A DNA stretch of 64,000 nt from Paraburkholderia phenazinium (GCF_900142845.1 NZ_FSRU01000001.1:2356001-2420000); one strand, 5' to 3'. Counted from the first letter of the stretch, positions 8,893-17,954 are shown. The notes: generated from the sequence alone by a model not told the origin. A program made the numbers and translations.

Positions 8893-11374
8893 ATGTCCAC
8901 ACCTGTTCCCCAACACGCCCGGGTCGTCATCGTCGGTGGCGGCATTGTCGGTTGCTCGGTGGCGTATCACCTGACGAAGCTGGGTTGGACCGACGTCGTC
9001 CTGCTCGAACAGGGGCAACTGTCCTGCGGTACGACCTGGCACGCGGCCGGTCTGGTGGGGCAATTGCGCGCCCAGGAAAGCATGACGAAACTGATCCGCT
9101 ATTCCACCGCGCTCTACGCCGAGCTGGAAGCGGACACCGGCCTCGCCACCGGCTGGAAGCAATGCGGCTCGCTCTCGGTGGCGCGCACGGCGGAACGGAT
9201 GACGCAGCTCAAGCGCACTGCCGCTGTCGCGCGGGCCTACGGGGTGACGTGCGACGTCATCGGTCCGCAGGAAGCCGGCGACCTGTGGCCGGCGATGCGC
9301 ACCGACGACCTGCTCGGCGCAGTCTGGCTACCGGGCGACGGCAAGGCCAACCCTACCGACCTCACCCAGGCGTTGGCCCGCGGCGCCCGTACGCGCGGCG
9401 CGCGGATCGTCGAGAACACGCGCATCACCGCCATCCACACGCGGCCGACGCCGGGCGGCCGTGAAGTGAGCGGCCTCGCGTGGCGCAACAAGGACGGGGC
9501 CGAAGGCACGATCGACGCCGAGATTGTCGTGAACTGCGCGGGTCAATGGGCGAAGGCCGTGGGCCGGCTATGCGGCGTGACCGTGCCGCTGCATTCGGCG
9601 GGAGCACTACTACATCGTCACCGAGCGCATTGCCGGCGTGCATCCCGATCTGCCGGTAATGCGCGACCCGGACGGCTTCATCTACTTCAAGGAAGAAGTG
9701 GGTGGCCTCGTGATGGGCGGCTTCGAACCGAACGCGAAGCCCTGGGGCATGAACGGCATCCCCGAGAATTTCGAATTCCAGTTGCTCCCCGACGACTGGG
9801 ATCAATTCCAGATCCTGATGGAAAACGCCCTGCAACGGGTGCCCGCGCTCGAAACCGCGCAGGTCCGGCAGTTCTATAACGGACCGGAGTCGTTCACGCC
9901 GGACAACAACTTTATCCTCGGCGAAGCGCCCGAACTGCGCCACTTCTTCGTCGGCGCGGGCTTCAATTCCATGGGGATCGCCTCGGCCGGCGGCGCCGGC
10001 ATGGCGCTGGCCGAATGGATCGTCGCCGGCACGCCGACCATGGATCTGTGGCCGGTGGATATCCGCCGCTTTGCGCGCTTTAACGGCAACGACACCTGGC
10101 TGCACGACCGCGTCAAGGAAACGCTGGGGCTGCACTACGCCATGCCCTGGCCGAACCGCGAGCTCGACAGCGCGCGGCCGTTCCGCCGCTCGCCGCTCTA
10201 CGCCATGCTGCGCGACGAAGGTGCGAGCTTCGGCAGCAAGATGGGCTGGGAGCGGCCGAACTTCTTCGCACCGAGCCCGGAACAGGCAAAGATCGAGTAC
10301 GCCTTCGGCCAGCAGAACTGGCTGCCCTGGAGCGGCGCCGAACATCGCGCCTGCCGCGAAGGCGTGGCGCTGTTCGACATGACGTCGTTTTCGAAATTCC
10401 TCGTGAAAGGCCGCAACGCCGAGAGCGTGCTGCAAGGCATCGTCACCAACGACGTCGCCGTGCCGACCGGCACCACCGTCTACACGGGCATGCTCAACGA
10501 GCGCGGCACTTACGAGTCGGACTTCACATTGACCCGCCTCGCCGACGATCAATACCTGATCGTTTCGGGGTCCGCACAAAGCACGCGCGATTTCGACTAC
10601 CTCGAGAAGTCGATCCCGCACGACCAGCATTGCACCCTGGTCGACGTCACCGGCCAGTACGCGGTGCTGGCGGTCATGGGACCGCGCTCGCGCGAGCTGC
10701 TGCAGAGCATCTCCAAGGCCGACTGGAGCAATGCGGTGTTCCCGTTCGGCCAGAGCCGCGAAGTGGACATCGGCTATGCCACCGTCCGCGCCACGCGGCT
10801 CACCTATGTCGGCGAACTGGGCTGGGAACTCTACGTGCCGGTCGAATTCGCCGCGGGCGTCTACGAGACCCTGCATGCCGCGGGCAAACCGTTCGGGCTC
10901 CTGAACGCGGGCTACTACGCCATCGATTCGCTGCGGATCGAGAAAGGCTACCGCGCATGGGGCCGCGAGCTGACACCGGATTCGAACCCGTTCGAAGCGG
11001 GGCTGGCGTTCGCCTGCAAGCTGGACAAACCGATTCCATTCCGCGGTCGCGAAGCCTTGCTGAAACTGCGCGCCGAGCCGCTGCGCCGGCGCATGGTCGT
11101 GCTCACCGCCGACGGCGCCGCCGATCGCATGCTGTGGGGCGGCGAAGCGATTCTGCGCGACGGCAAGCCGGTGGGCTTCGTCAGCTCGGCGGCCTTCGGT
11201 CATACGTTTGGCTGTCCGGTGGCGATGGGGTACATCAACCATCCGGACGGCGTGGCCGATACGGCGTATCTGACGAGCGGCCGCTATGAGATCGACGTCG
11301 CCGGTGAGTTGTTGCCGGCTACCGTCCATCTGAAGGCGCCATACGATCCGCGTTCGGAACGGGTGAAAAGCTAG
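8893..11374 (+). pseudogene. Sarcosine/dimethylglycine dehydrogenase-like flavoprotein with a one-base frameshift
   Basis: This would be an 826-residue enzyme that oxidatively demethylates an N-methylated glycine and passes the one-carbon unit to folate. The first part (8893 to about 9600) has the FAD loop VVIVGGGIVGCS and the GTTWHAAG segment, whose His carries covalent FAD in this family. The second part (from about 9602) continues the FAD domain from EHYYIVTE and then has the GcvT-like folate-binding domain (YVGELGWELYVP). The frames join if one G is removed from the GGG run at 9600-9602. As written, the first frame runs to 9879, giving a 328-residue truncated product. Either the gene is broken or the base is an assembly or sequencing error. 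Its stop shares the CTAG at 11371-11374 with the convergent cytochrome b561 gene. Confidence 0.85.
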
Positions 11375-11910
11375 TTGGCGCCGCGCGCCATGCTCGACAA
11401 CACCCCATCGCGGCGGATAAGCCCATGGAACAGCGCAGCCGCGAGGTGGCCCAGCACCGTCAGAAACAGCGCTAAAGCCAGGTACGTGTGCAACGACCGC
11501 AGCAACGCATAGAGCCGGACGTCGTGCGGCGCGATCGGCGGCAAATGGATGGCGCCGAACATCGTCACCGGATACCCAGCCGCCGACAGCATCGCCCAGC
11601 CGATCAGCGGCAGGGCCAGCATCAGCGCATACAGCACGAGGTGCGAGAGCTTCGCGACGAATCGTTGCAGCGCAGGCAGATCGTCCGGCAGCGGCGGACT
11701 GCCACGCTTGAGCCGTACGGCGATCCGCAGCAGCACCAGCAGCAGAATCGCGATGCCGAGCGGCCGGTGAAGCGCGATCAGCACGCTGTGCGCATGCGAG
11801 ACCGTCGCGACCATGCCGACGCCGACGAACAGCATCGCGAGAATCGCGAGCGCCATGGTCCAATGCAGCAGGCGCTGGACGGGGCTGAAATGGGAATGCG
11901 TCGGCGTCAT
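11371..11910 (-). CDS. Cytochrome b561 family membrane protein
   Basis: A 179-residue inner-membrane di-haem b protein with four hydrophobic helices. Several His residues are placed for haem ligation, for example in VQRLLHWTMA, IALHRPLG and VLGHLAAALFHG. The family moves electrons between quinol and soluble or periplasmic partners. Its ATG overlaps the stop of the catalase-like peroxidase by four bases. The pair is therefore translationally coupled, and the b561 may reduce or be served by that peroxidase. The operon appears to be driven by an ECF-type promoter at 13034-13060. Confidence 0.9.
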   Translation of the reverse strand: MTPTHSHFSPVQRLLHWTMALAILAMLFVGVGMVATVSHAHSVLIALHRPLGIAILLLVLLRIAVRLKRGSPPLPDDLPALQRFVAKLSHLVLYALMLALPLIGWAMLSAAGYPVTMFGAIHLPPIAPHDVRLYALLRSLHTYLALALFLTVLGHLAAALFHGLIRRDGVLSSMARGAN

Positions 11911-12995
11911 GAGCGGTCTCCGTGCGGCTGCGGACGATGCAGGTTGGGATTGAGCGCTTCTTCGCGAGTGCGCCGGTTATAGGAGAGCGAATACGCCGCC
12001 GAGCGTGCGGCCAGCAGCGGATCGTCCGAGGTTTGGATGCCCGCAGGCAGCACCGTGGGATCGAAGTTGACGTCGCGGCACGGGCCGTCGTCCTGCGAGG
12101 CGTCGTGGTCGATCACAAGCGTGCCGGCATCGATCTGCTGCCGGTCGGCGGGCCACGACTGCGTGGCGTCGTCGGTCGGGTCTCCGGGCGCGGCCACTGT
12201 CACGATCAGATGCCAGCGCAACGGACCGCTTTGCAGGCGCTGATCGAGATCGGCGTCCAGAAAATTCTTCGCGGCCTTTTGCGCGTCATTAATGGGCGCG
12301 AACGGCGTCTCCGGGACCATGGCCCAGCGTACGGCGCGCACCTCGCCCTTGGCGTCGACGAAGCGGAACGCATTCACGCTGTAGTACGACCCGTTGGCGA
12401 AACTGGACGACGGCGGATGCCCCTTCAACCACGCCTGAAACGGCTGCGTTTCGGGATTGGCGGCATAAAAGGCCTTGAGCGCGGCCGGATCCGGCTTGCC
12501 GGTCGCCGGATCGGGTTTCGCTGCGACCAGTTGCCGATAGAACTGCTCAGGTGTCCGAACCGCAAACACCGGCACCGAATTCATGCCGGTGCGCCATTGC
12601 TCGCCGTCGTGCTGCGTGAACATCAGGGCGAGGCTGCGGATCGGCACGCTGGTGTCGGGCGCAGACGGATTGCCGCCCGGAATCGCAAAACGGCCGATCA
12701 CCGGCGTCTGTCCCAGCTCGAAGACGCCGGCACTGGAGAGCGCCGCCGCGTTGCCGTTGCTGTCGAAATAGCCGGTCACGCACACACCCTTGGCATGATT
12801 GCGGCGAAAGCCCGGATGCTGGCCGTTGTCCGCTTCAAAAGCATTGACGATGCGATGCGTGGTCAGGCGCTGCGGCGTGAGCCAGCCGGCCACATAGGCG
12901 AAGCCGCCGGCCATGGCCAACACGACGGCGCCGATCGCAGCGAGCCGGCATGGCACGCAAATAGCTGCGGGCGGTGGGAATGAAGGCTGTTTCAC
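11907..12995 (-). CDS. Catalase-family (SrpA-like) haem peroxidase
   Basis: A 362-residue protein of the short catalase-related peroxidase family. An N-terminal hydrophobic segment (about residues 17-40) should anchor or export it. The catalase-type active region includes HPGFRRNHAKGVCVTGYF, with the distal His candidate after the arginines, followed by FAIPGGNPSAPD. The start is GTG at 12995, supported by AAAGGAG just upstream. It probably consumes organic or hydrogen peroxide with electrons from the coupled cytochrome b561. The shared promoter with the neighbouring ECF sigma operon makes it a likely target of that sigma factor. Confidence 0.88.
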   Translation of the reverse strand: MKQPSFPPPAAICVPCRLAAIGAVVLAMAGGFAYVAGWLTPQRLTTHRIVNAFEADNGQHPGFRRNHAKGVCVTGYFDSNGNAAALSSAGVFELGQTPVIGRFAIPGGNPSAPDTSVPIRSLALMFTQHDGEQWRTGMNSVPVFAVRTPEQFYRQLVAAKPDPATGKPDPAALKAFYAANPETQPFQAWLKGHPPSSSFANGSYYSVNAFRFVDAKGEVRAVRWAMVPETPFAPINDAQKAAKNFLDADLDQRLQSGPLRWHLIVTVAAPGDPTDDATQSWPADRQQIDAGTLVIDHDASQDDGPCRDVNFDPTVLPAGIQTSDDPLLAARSAAYSLSYNRRTREEALNPNLHRPQPHGDRS

Positions 12996-13033
12996 AAGAA
13001 CTCCTTTGACTGTTGAGGCGGTCTACCTGGCGG

Positions 13034-13060
13034 CAAACACAGCGTGCAAAGGTTTATTCC
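13034..13060 (-). promoter_or_regulatory. ECF-type promoter of the peroxidase/b561 operon
   Basis: On the minus strand this reads GGAATAA, 13 bases, GTGTTTG. The same pair of boxes with the same spacing precedes the sigma gene (14148-14174). A close variant precedes the 13163 gene. GGAAT-type -35 boxes are typical of ECF sigma factors. The start codon of the peroxidase is about 40 bases downstream. Confidence 0.7.
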
Positions 13061-13101
13061 TGATGGAGCCGAATTCGTGGGTGAGCGTCATCCACCAGCA
13101 T

Positions 13102-13129
13102 GGAATAAACGCCTACAGGATCGTGTTAG
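13102..13129 (+). promoter_or_regulatory. ECF-type promoter of the 13163 anti-sigma-like gene
   Basis: Reads GGAATAA, 14 bases, GTGTTAG, pointing toward the start codon at 13163. It differs from the other two copies by one spacer base and one base of the -10 box, so it may be weaker. It is divergent from the promoter at 13034-13060. Confidence 0.6.
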
Positions 13130-13162
13130 CCGGTGAACAGGCAATCTCTTGGCACGACCCAC

Positions 13163-14101
13163 ATGAAACCGAACGACCCGCGGCGCGACCCGCCGCTCTC
13201 CGAAACCGATATCCAGGCCTATGCCGATGGTCTTCTTGCGCCCGAACGCGCCGCCCATTTGCGCCAGTACCTCGGCAAGCGGCCGGGCGAGGCTCGCCGG
13301 GTGGCCTTCTACGGCAAGCTGAACCAGCAGATCCAGCATGCCTTCCTGCCGACCGACGAGCCTTTGCCGGCTCTCGCCTCGAGCAACGCATTCGCCCGCA
13401 GTGTGCCGGGCCGGTGGCTGGGCCGGCGCCTCCGGGCGGCCAGGCTGCGGCCGTTGCGCGCCTTGCTGGCACTGGTTCTCGCGGCGGCGCTGGCCTTGCT
13501 CGCCGCCAGCGGCTGGATGGCGGCGTCGCAGGTGTCCGATGAAGCGCTGAACAACGCCGCGGTGATGGCGCTGGCGCAGGCGAGCGGCGGCCATTTCGGC
13601 GCCGCGGTCGAGTCTGCGGGCGGTGTGAAGGCGGCGGCCGGTACGGCACCCGGGTCTGCGGGCGGTGTGAAGGCGGCGGCCGGTACAGCACCCGGGTCTG
13701 CGGGCGGTGTCAATGCGCGTGCCGGTACGACGGCCACCGCCGCGAGCCGTAGTGCAATGACGGCGCCTACGGCGGCGACATTGGCGCCCGCCCCGCTCAT
13801 CGCCGCCCCGGACGCCCCCGATCTCAGCGCAGCAGGCATGCACCTGGTCAGCGCCCAAACCCGCAGGCTGGGCCCCGTGGCACGCGCCACCGAATACGTC
13901 TACCTGAACGCCGAGAACCAGCCCGTGGTACTGCTCGTGGCCCGCTCGCGCTCGATGACCGCCCAGCCGCAGTGGAGTGCGCGGCGTGTGGGCACGCTGC
14001 GGCTGCTGAGCTGGAGCGCACGCCAGCAGCGTTACGTGCTGGCCGGCGCGGCCGACGCGCACGGCCTGATGCGCGCCGCCGACCTCATGACGATGCGGTG
14101 A
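13163..14101 (+). CDS. Anti-sigma-factor-like membrane protein with internal repeats
   Basis: A 312-residue protein. The N-terminal part (DIQAYADGLLAPERAA, residues 16-31) resembles the start of the true anti-sigma factor at 14833 and similar FecR/RskA-type regulators. A single membrane helix lies at about residues 99-119, which would leave a large periplasmic C-terminal part. That part has two exact-length 14-residue repeats (SAGGVKAAAGTAPG) plus a degenerate third, then an Ala/Thr/Pro-rich linker. I find no zinc-binding motif. It sits alone behind its own ECF-type promoter, divergent from the peroxidase. It could be a second anti-sigma factor or a sensor; which sigma it binds is not shown. 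Confidence 0.65.
   Translation: MKPNDPRRDPPLSETDIQAYADGLLAPERAAHLRQYLGKRPGEARRVAFYGKLNQQIQHAFLPTDEPLPALASSNAFARSVPGRWLGRRLRAARLRPLRALLALVLAAALALLAASGWMAASQVSDEALNNAAVMALAQASGGHFGAAVESAGGVKAAAGTAPGSAGGVKAAAGTAPGSAGGVNARAGTTATAASRSAMTAPTAATLAPAPLIAAPDAPDLSAAGMHLVSAQTRRLGPVARATEYVYLNAENQPVVLLVARSRSMTAQPQWSARRVGTLRLLSWSARQQRYVLAGAADAHGLMRAADLMTMR
13613..13735 (+). repeat. 42-base tandem repeat inside the 13163 gene
   Basis: Copies at 13613-13654 and 13655-13696 are almost identical; a partial, diverged copy starts at 13697. Each full unit encodes 14 residues in frame, so copy-number change would alter the length of the periplasmic linker without breaking the gene. Confidence 0.9.
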
Positions 14102-14147
14102 GCAAAGGCCGTAGAAGCGACTTATTTTAGGTTCGCGATTGAGCGCG

Positions 14148-14174
14148 GGAATAAAATGCGCTCAACCGTGTTTG
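14148..14174 (+). promoter_or_regulatory. ECF-type promoter of the sigma/anti-sigma operon
   Basis: Reads GGAATAA, 13 bases, GTGTTTG, identical in both boxes and in spacing to the minus-strand promoter at 13034-13060. It points to the sigma gene at 14318 and implies autoregulation. The predicted leader is about 135 bases. Confidence 0.7.
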
Positions 14175-14231
14175 CATCTGAAACGCCGTCGTGCGCCCCT
14201 GTGGGCGGGCGACGCAGTCTCTCCTCCTGGA

Positions 14232-14252
14232 AACCGCGGGCCACCCGCGGTT
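14232..14252 (+). promoter_or_regulatory. Hairpin in the sigma-operon leader
   Basis: A perfect nine-base stem (AACCGCGGG at 14232-14240, CCCGCGGTT at 14244-14252) with a three-base loop lies in the leader of the sigma mRNA. There is no T-run after it, so it is not a standard terminator. It may affect leader stability or ribosome access; the role is inferred. Confidence 0.45.
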
Positions 14253-14317
14253 CTCTTGCCCCGCGTGGGCAGCCCGGCGCGCAGCGACAGGCTGGAAAGC
14301 ACTTACTGGTAAGGGCA

Positions 14318-14836
14318 ATGGACATCCGTGACGAGTTAATGGAGCACGTCCCGCGGTTGCGGCGCTACGCAAGGGCGCTGATCAACAACCGGGACCTGGC
14401 CGACGATCTGGTGCAGGACACCTTGGAACGCGCCTTGGGGCGCACGGCACTGTTCCAGGCCGGCACCGATCTGCGCGCATGGCTGTTTACGATCATGCAC
14501 AACGTGTTCGCGAACCAGGCGCGCAAAGCGTCCGTGCGGGCGGTTCACGTGTCCGTGGACGACGACAGCATCGCCGAGAGCGAATTCGCGGTGGCGTCGG
14601 ATCAGACCCGTTCGCTGGAAATGCGCGATCTCGACTACGCCTTGCAGCGCTTGCCCACCGAGCAGCGGGAAGTAGTGCTGCTGGTTGGACTGGAGGAAAT
14701 GAGCTACGCCGACGTGGCGCTCGCGCTGGACATCCCCATCGGCACGGTGATGTCGCGGCTATCACGCGGACGCGAGCGGCTTAGGGCTTTGATGGCGGGC
14801 ACGCAGCCCAGCGCGAAATTACAGGTGGTGCGATGA
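14318..14836 (+). CDS. ECF-family RNA polymerase sigma factor
   Basis: A 172-residue sigma-70 relative with only regions 2 and 4. Region 2 includes RYARALINNRDLADDLVQDTLERAL (-10 recognition). Region 4 includes LPTEQREVVLLVGLEEMSYADVA and IPIGTVMSRLSRGRERL (-35 recognition). The ATG at 14318 (MDIRDELMEH) is chosen because it places region 2 at the usual distance and is preceded by AAGGG. It overlaps the anti-sigma gene by four bases. The shared GGAATAA/GTGTTTG motif indicates that it drives its own operon, the peroxidase/b561 operon and the 13163 gene, most likely in an oxidative-stress response. Confidence 0.93.
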   Translation: MDIRDELMEHVPRLRRYARALINNRDLADDLVQDTLERALGRTALFQAGTDLRAWLFTIMHNVFANQARKASVRAVHVSVDDDSIAESEFAVASDQTRSLEMRDLDYALQRLPTEQREVVLLVGLEEMSYADVALALDIPIGTVMSRLSRGRERLRALMAGTQPSAKLQVVR

Positions 14837-15678
14837 ACGAACAACTCACTCCGATCAGCGAAGAAGAGCTGCACGCGTACGTGGACGGCACGCTGTCCGA
14901 CGAGCGTCGCGCCCAGGTGGAGCGTGCGCTCGAGCAGAACCCGGAACTGGCCGCGCGGGTCAGCGACTATTTCTCGCTGAACAACCTGTTTCATGATCGC
15001 TACGACCGCGTGCTGAGCGAGCCGGTGCCCAAGCGGCTGCAACCGCCGGCGCCGAAGCGGCGCTGGCTCGACGCGGCGAACTGGCCGCAGTTCGCCGGGA
15101 TGGCGGCGGCGCTTGTGCTGGGCGTCGGTATCGGCGTGGGCACGCAGATGGGCAAGGATGTGCCGGGCACGACGGCATCCCCGCTGGGCATGGGCAGCGA
15201 TCATTCGGATACGCGGCCCGTCAGCGCGGACGCCTCGGATGGGCTGGCGCGGCAGGCTGCAATCGCGCACGTGGTGTATATGCCCGCCGTGCAGGTGCCG
15301 GATAGCGTCGGTACCGATCAGGATCGGGACTTCGTGCAATGGCTGTCGAACAAGCTCGGCACCGATGTGCATGCGCCACTGCTCAACAAGAGCGGTTTTG
15401 AGCTGAGCGGCGGGCGCATCTTGCCCGGTGCGGACGGTCCGGTTGCGCAGTTCATGTACCGCGGCCCAGGCGACGAGCGGGTGACGCTGTGCATCTCGCA
15501 TCGCAAGGTGAATTCGAACACCACCGCGTTCAAGCTGTATCAGGACGGTCCGGTGAACGTGTTCTACTGGGTGGATGGGGATTATGGCTATGCGGTGTCG
15601 GGCGGGATCGACCGCAAGGTTTTGCTGCAGCTGTCGCATGATGTGTATGCGCAGTTGACGGCGGCGAAGGGAGGGTGA
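14833..15678 (+). CDS. Anti-sigma factor, membrane-bound
   Basis: A 281-residue protein coupled by an ATGA overlap to the sigma gene, the usual arrangement of a sigma with its inhibitor. Residues 1-60 hold the cytoplasmic sigma-binding part with EEELHAYVDGTLSDERRA. One membrane helix spans about residues 86-104. The periplasmic C-terminal domain (about 170 residues) ends with TLCISHRKVNSN and VFYWVDGDYGYAVSG and presumably senses or transmits the stress. There is no HxxxCxxC zinc motif, so it is not a ZAS-type redox sensor. Confidence 0.85.
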   Translation: MNEQLTPISEEELHAYVDGTLSDERRAQVERALEQNPELAARVSDYFSLNNLFHDRYDRVLSEPVPKRLQPPAPKRRWLDAANWPQFAGMAAALVLGVGIGVGTQMGKDVPGTTASPLGMGSDHSDTRPVSADASDGLARQAAIAHVVYMPAVQVPDSVGTDQDRDFVQWLSNKLGTDVHAPLLNKSGFELSGGRILPGADGPVAQFMYRGPGDERVTLCISHRKVNSNTTAFKLYQDGPVNVFYWVDGDYGYAVSGGIDRKVLLQLSHDVYAQLTAAKGG

Positions 15679-15721
15679 TGCGGGTTTGCCGGGCCGCACA
15701 CGCCCCCGGTGTGCCTGTGGC

Positions 15722-16645
15722 CTATGGTTGAATCAACCGCAATGCTCCGCCGCGCTGCGAGTCTGCCGCCGCATCACTCGTAGCGCCCCTCACCAACTCC
15801 CGCGGCGTCACCCCCAACAACCGGTTCATCCAATGAGCCATATGGCTCTGATGCGCAAAGCCGGTCTCCAGCGCCACCTGACTCGCGCTTAACGCACCCT
15901 GCAACAACAGCGCCCGTGCCCGCTCGACACGCCGCTGCACCACATACTGATGCACGGGCACGCCGAGCGTCTGCCGAAACAGCACCTTGAAATGCGGCAC
16001 GCTGAGGTCCGCCAGCGCCGCCAGTTCGCTCAAGGTGAGACGCTGCTCCAGATTGCTTTCGATAAACTCCACCACCCGCGCGGCGGTCCGCGGCGCGAGC
16101 CGCTTGCTGCGCTTACCCTCCAGCGCCGGCGCCCCCTCGGCCAGACGCACGATCATCGCCGTGCTGAGACTTTCCGCGTAAAGCGGATCGGACGCGTCGT
16201 CGGCTTCGAGCTCGGCGCGCAATGCCCACGCCAGATGCTGGAAACGCGTATCCCGCATCTGAAACTGCGGCCGGATGTGCGCCTCGCTCGCGCGCAACGC
16301 CATCTGTTCGAAGGTCTTTCGCACCAACGCATCGGCGAACCACACGCTAAAGATCGTGCAATTGGCGTCGTCCGCCCATTGACCGTCGAGCCCTGCGGGA
16401 ATCACATCGGTGTCGCCGGGAGATTGCAGGCGGACGTGGCGCCGCTCGTTGCACAGGCAATGCGCCTTGACCGGCGCGCCCACATGAATGCCGACCCGGT
16501 GGTGCGGCTGCGCCGGAATCCGATGCACCCCCGCGGCCACACTGACCAGTTCCGCGCCGAAGCCTTGCCAGCCCAGGGCCGCGCTCGATCGCAAACTGAT
16601 GCGGGTGCCCGAGTGGGGTTTGGGAATCGGAATCACAGCATTCAT
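15722..16645 (-). CDS. AraC family transcriptional regulator
   Basis: A 307-residue regulator. The N-terminal 200 residues form a cupin-like sensing region. The C-terminal 100 residues contain two helix-turn-helix units, with LTLSELAALADLSVPHFKVLF and the AraC signature ALETGFAHQSHMAHWMNRLLGVTPREL. The ATG at 16645 (MNAVIPIPKP) gives the normal length; the frame is open further upstream but without family character. It is divergent from the NmrA-like reductase at 16839, its likely target. The inducer is unknown. Confidence 0.9.
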   Translation of the reverse strand: MNAVIPIPKPHSGTRISLRSSAALGWQGFGAELVSVAAGVHRIPAQPHHRVGIHVGAPVKAHCLCNERRHVRLQSPGDTDVIPAGLDGQWADDANCTIFSVWFADALVRKTFEQMALRASEAHIRPQFQMRDTRFQHLAWALRAELEADDASDPLYAESLSTAMIVRLAEGAPALEGKRSKRLAPRTAARVVEFIESNLEQRLTLSELAALADLSVPHFKVLFRQTLGVPVHQYVVQRRVERARALLLQGALSASQVALETGFAHQSHMAHWMNRLLGVTPRELVRGATSDAAADSQRGGALRLIQP

Positions 16646-16838
16646 GGCGGACCCTCTCGATTGACGGCAGACGTGCCTGCATTGTGCGTCGTTTTCCGGG
16701 GTCTTGCATGACGTGCCGCCTACGTCGTCCGAGCGCGCAAAAACCGTCATCCGGATCTGCTCACGGCCATCCATCCCTGCGCGTTGCGCCCGCGACGGCC
16801 TTCTATGATGGGGACACCCTACCCACAAGGAGCACACC

Positions 16839-17738
16839 GTGTTCGTCGTTTTTGGAGCATCAGGCAATGTTGGAGACGCCACCGCAGTCCGCCTGCGCCA
16901 GGCCGGTCGCGCGGTGCGCGCCGTGGTTCGCCGTGAGAAGCAAGGCGACTACCTTGCCGCCCTCGGCTGTGAGATCGTCCTTGCCGATCTCACCGATCGC
17001 GCATCCGTCGCCAAAGCGATCGAAGGCGCGGACGCCGTGCAGATTCTCTGTCCGGTGCCGCGCACCGACCCTCACCCTGCCGACACGATGCGGCGCATGA
17101 TCGACACGGCGGCCGACGCCCTGCGGGCCAATCCGCCGCCCCGGATACTGGCGCTATCCGACTATGGCGCGGAACTGGAGCATGGCACCGGCATCACGCT
17201 GCTGTTCCACCACATCGAAGCGCAGCTAAAGCCGGTCATGAGCCATCTGACGTTCCTGCGCGCAGCGGAGCACATGCATAACTGGGGGCGTGTGATACCG
17301 GCAGCGCTGGCGGCCGGCGTGCTGCCGAGCCTGCATCATCCGCTGGACAAGCTGTTTCCGACGGTTGCGGCGCAAGATGTGGGCCGCCTCGCCGCCGACC
17401 TGCTGATGGACGACGATCCCGACGGCGAGATATCGCCGCGTATCGTCAGCATCGAAGGACCGCGGCGCGTCAGCGCGCTCGATATCGCCCACACGCTCAG
17501 CGAGCTAAGCGGACGTGCGGTCGCGGCGCAAGCGTTGCCGCACGAAGCCTGGACGCCGATGCTGCTGCGCGCCGGACTCAGCGCCAACCACGCGCAGTTG
17601 ATCGTGGACCTCTACGACACGCATAACGACGGCCGCATCGATGTCGAAGAGGGAGTTGGCGAGCGGCGTTTCGGGACCACGCCGCTGGCGGAGGTGCTGG
17701 CCGCACTCCTGCCTCACGTCGAAACGGCCGCGAGCTGA
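16839..17738 (+). CDS. NmrA-like NAD(P)-binding reductase
   Basis: A 299-residue atypical short-chain dehydrogenase. The dinucleotide-binding loop FGASGNVGDATA is at residues 5-16, and VVRRE and LADLTDR follow at the usual spacing. The middle and C-terminal parts resemble NmrA/HSCARG sugar-nucleotide-like epimerases (SLHHPLDKLFPTVAAQDVGRLAA). The start is GTG at 16839 behind AAGGAG at 16827. It is divergent from the AraC regulator. The substrate cannot be read from the sequence; such proteins act as quinone reductases or redox sensors. Confidence 0.85.
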   Translation: MFVVFGASGNVGDATAVRLRQAGRAVRAVVRREKQGDYLAALGCEIVLADLTDRASVAKAIEGADAVQILCPVPRTDPHPADTMRRMIDTAADALRANPPPRILALSDYGAELEHGTGITLLFHHIEAQLKPVMSHLTFLRAAEHMHNWGRVIPAALAAGVLPSLHHPLDKLFPTVAAQDVGRLAADLLMDDDPDGEISPRIVSIEGPRRVSALDIAHTLSELSGRAVAAQALPHEAWTPMLLRAGLSANHAQLIVDLYDTHNDGRIDVEEGVGERRFGTTPLAEVLAALLPHVETAAS

Positions 17739-17954
17739 ACGCGTCGCTCCGTGGTTCATCCTGGATGGAGGAAACGATGTCAACTTGCCCTTTGCTACGC
17801 GTGTCTTTGACGTCGCGGTCAGCGCGCCGGACGCGGCGTCTCGCCCACGCTACCGCTGGGAAGCAAACGCGCGTCAAACGTAGCGGGTATCTGTGGCTCG
17901 CTCTTTTGCTCAGCGTGGCGAGACTGGGCCGCCTCCATCAGCTCGAGCAACTGC
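17739..17954. other. Intergenic stretch before the AbiE-like remnant
   Basis: A short frame from 17777 (77 codons or fewer, Arg/Ser-rich) has a reasonable ribosome site but no recognisable content. I do not call it a gene. The stretch may hold the lost 3' end of the AbiEii-like gene. Confidence 0.4.

Noticed and set aside
9425..11863. Long minus-strand frame (812 codons) over the dehydrogenase
   Set aside because: It is antisense to a recognisable flavoprotein and runs into the b561 gene in the wrong frame.
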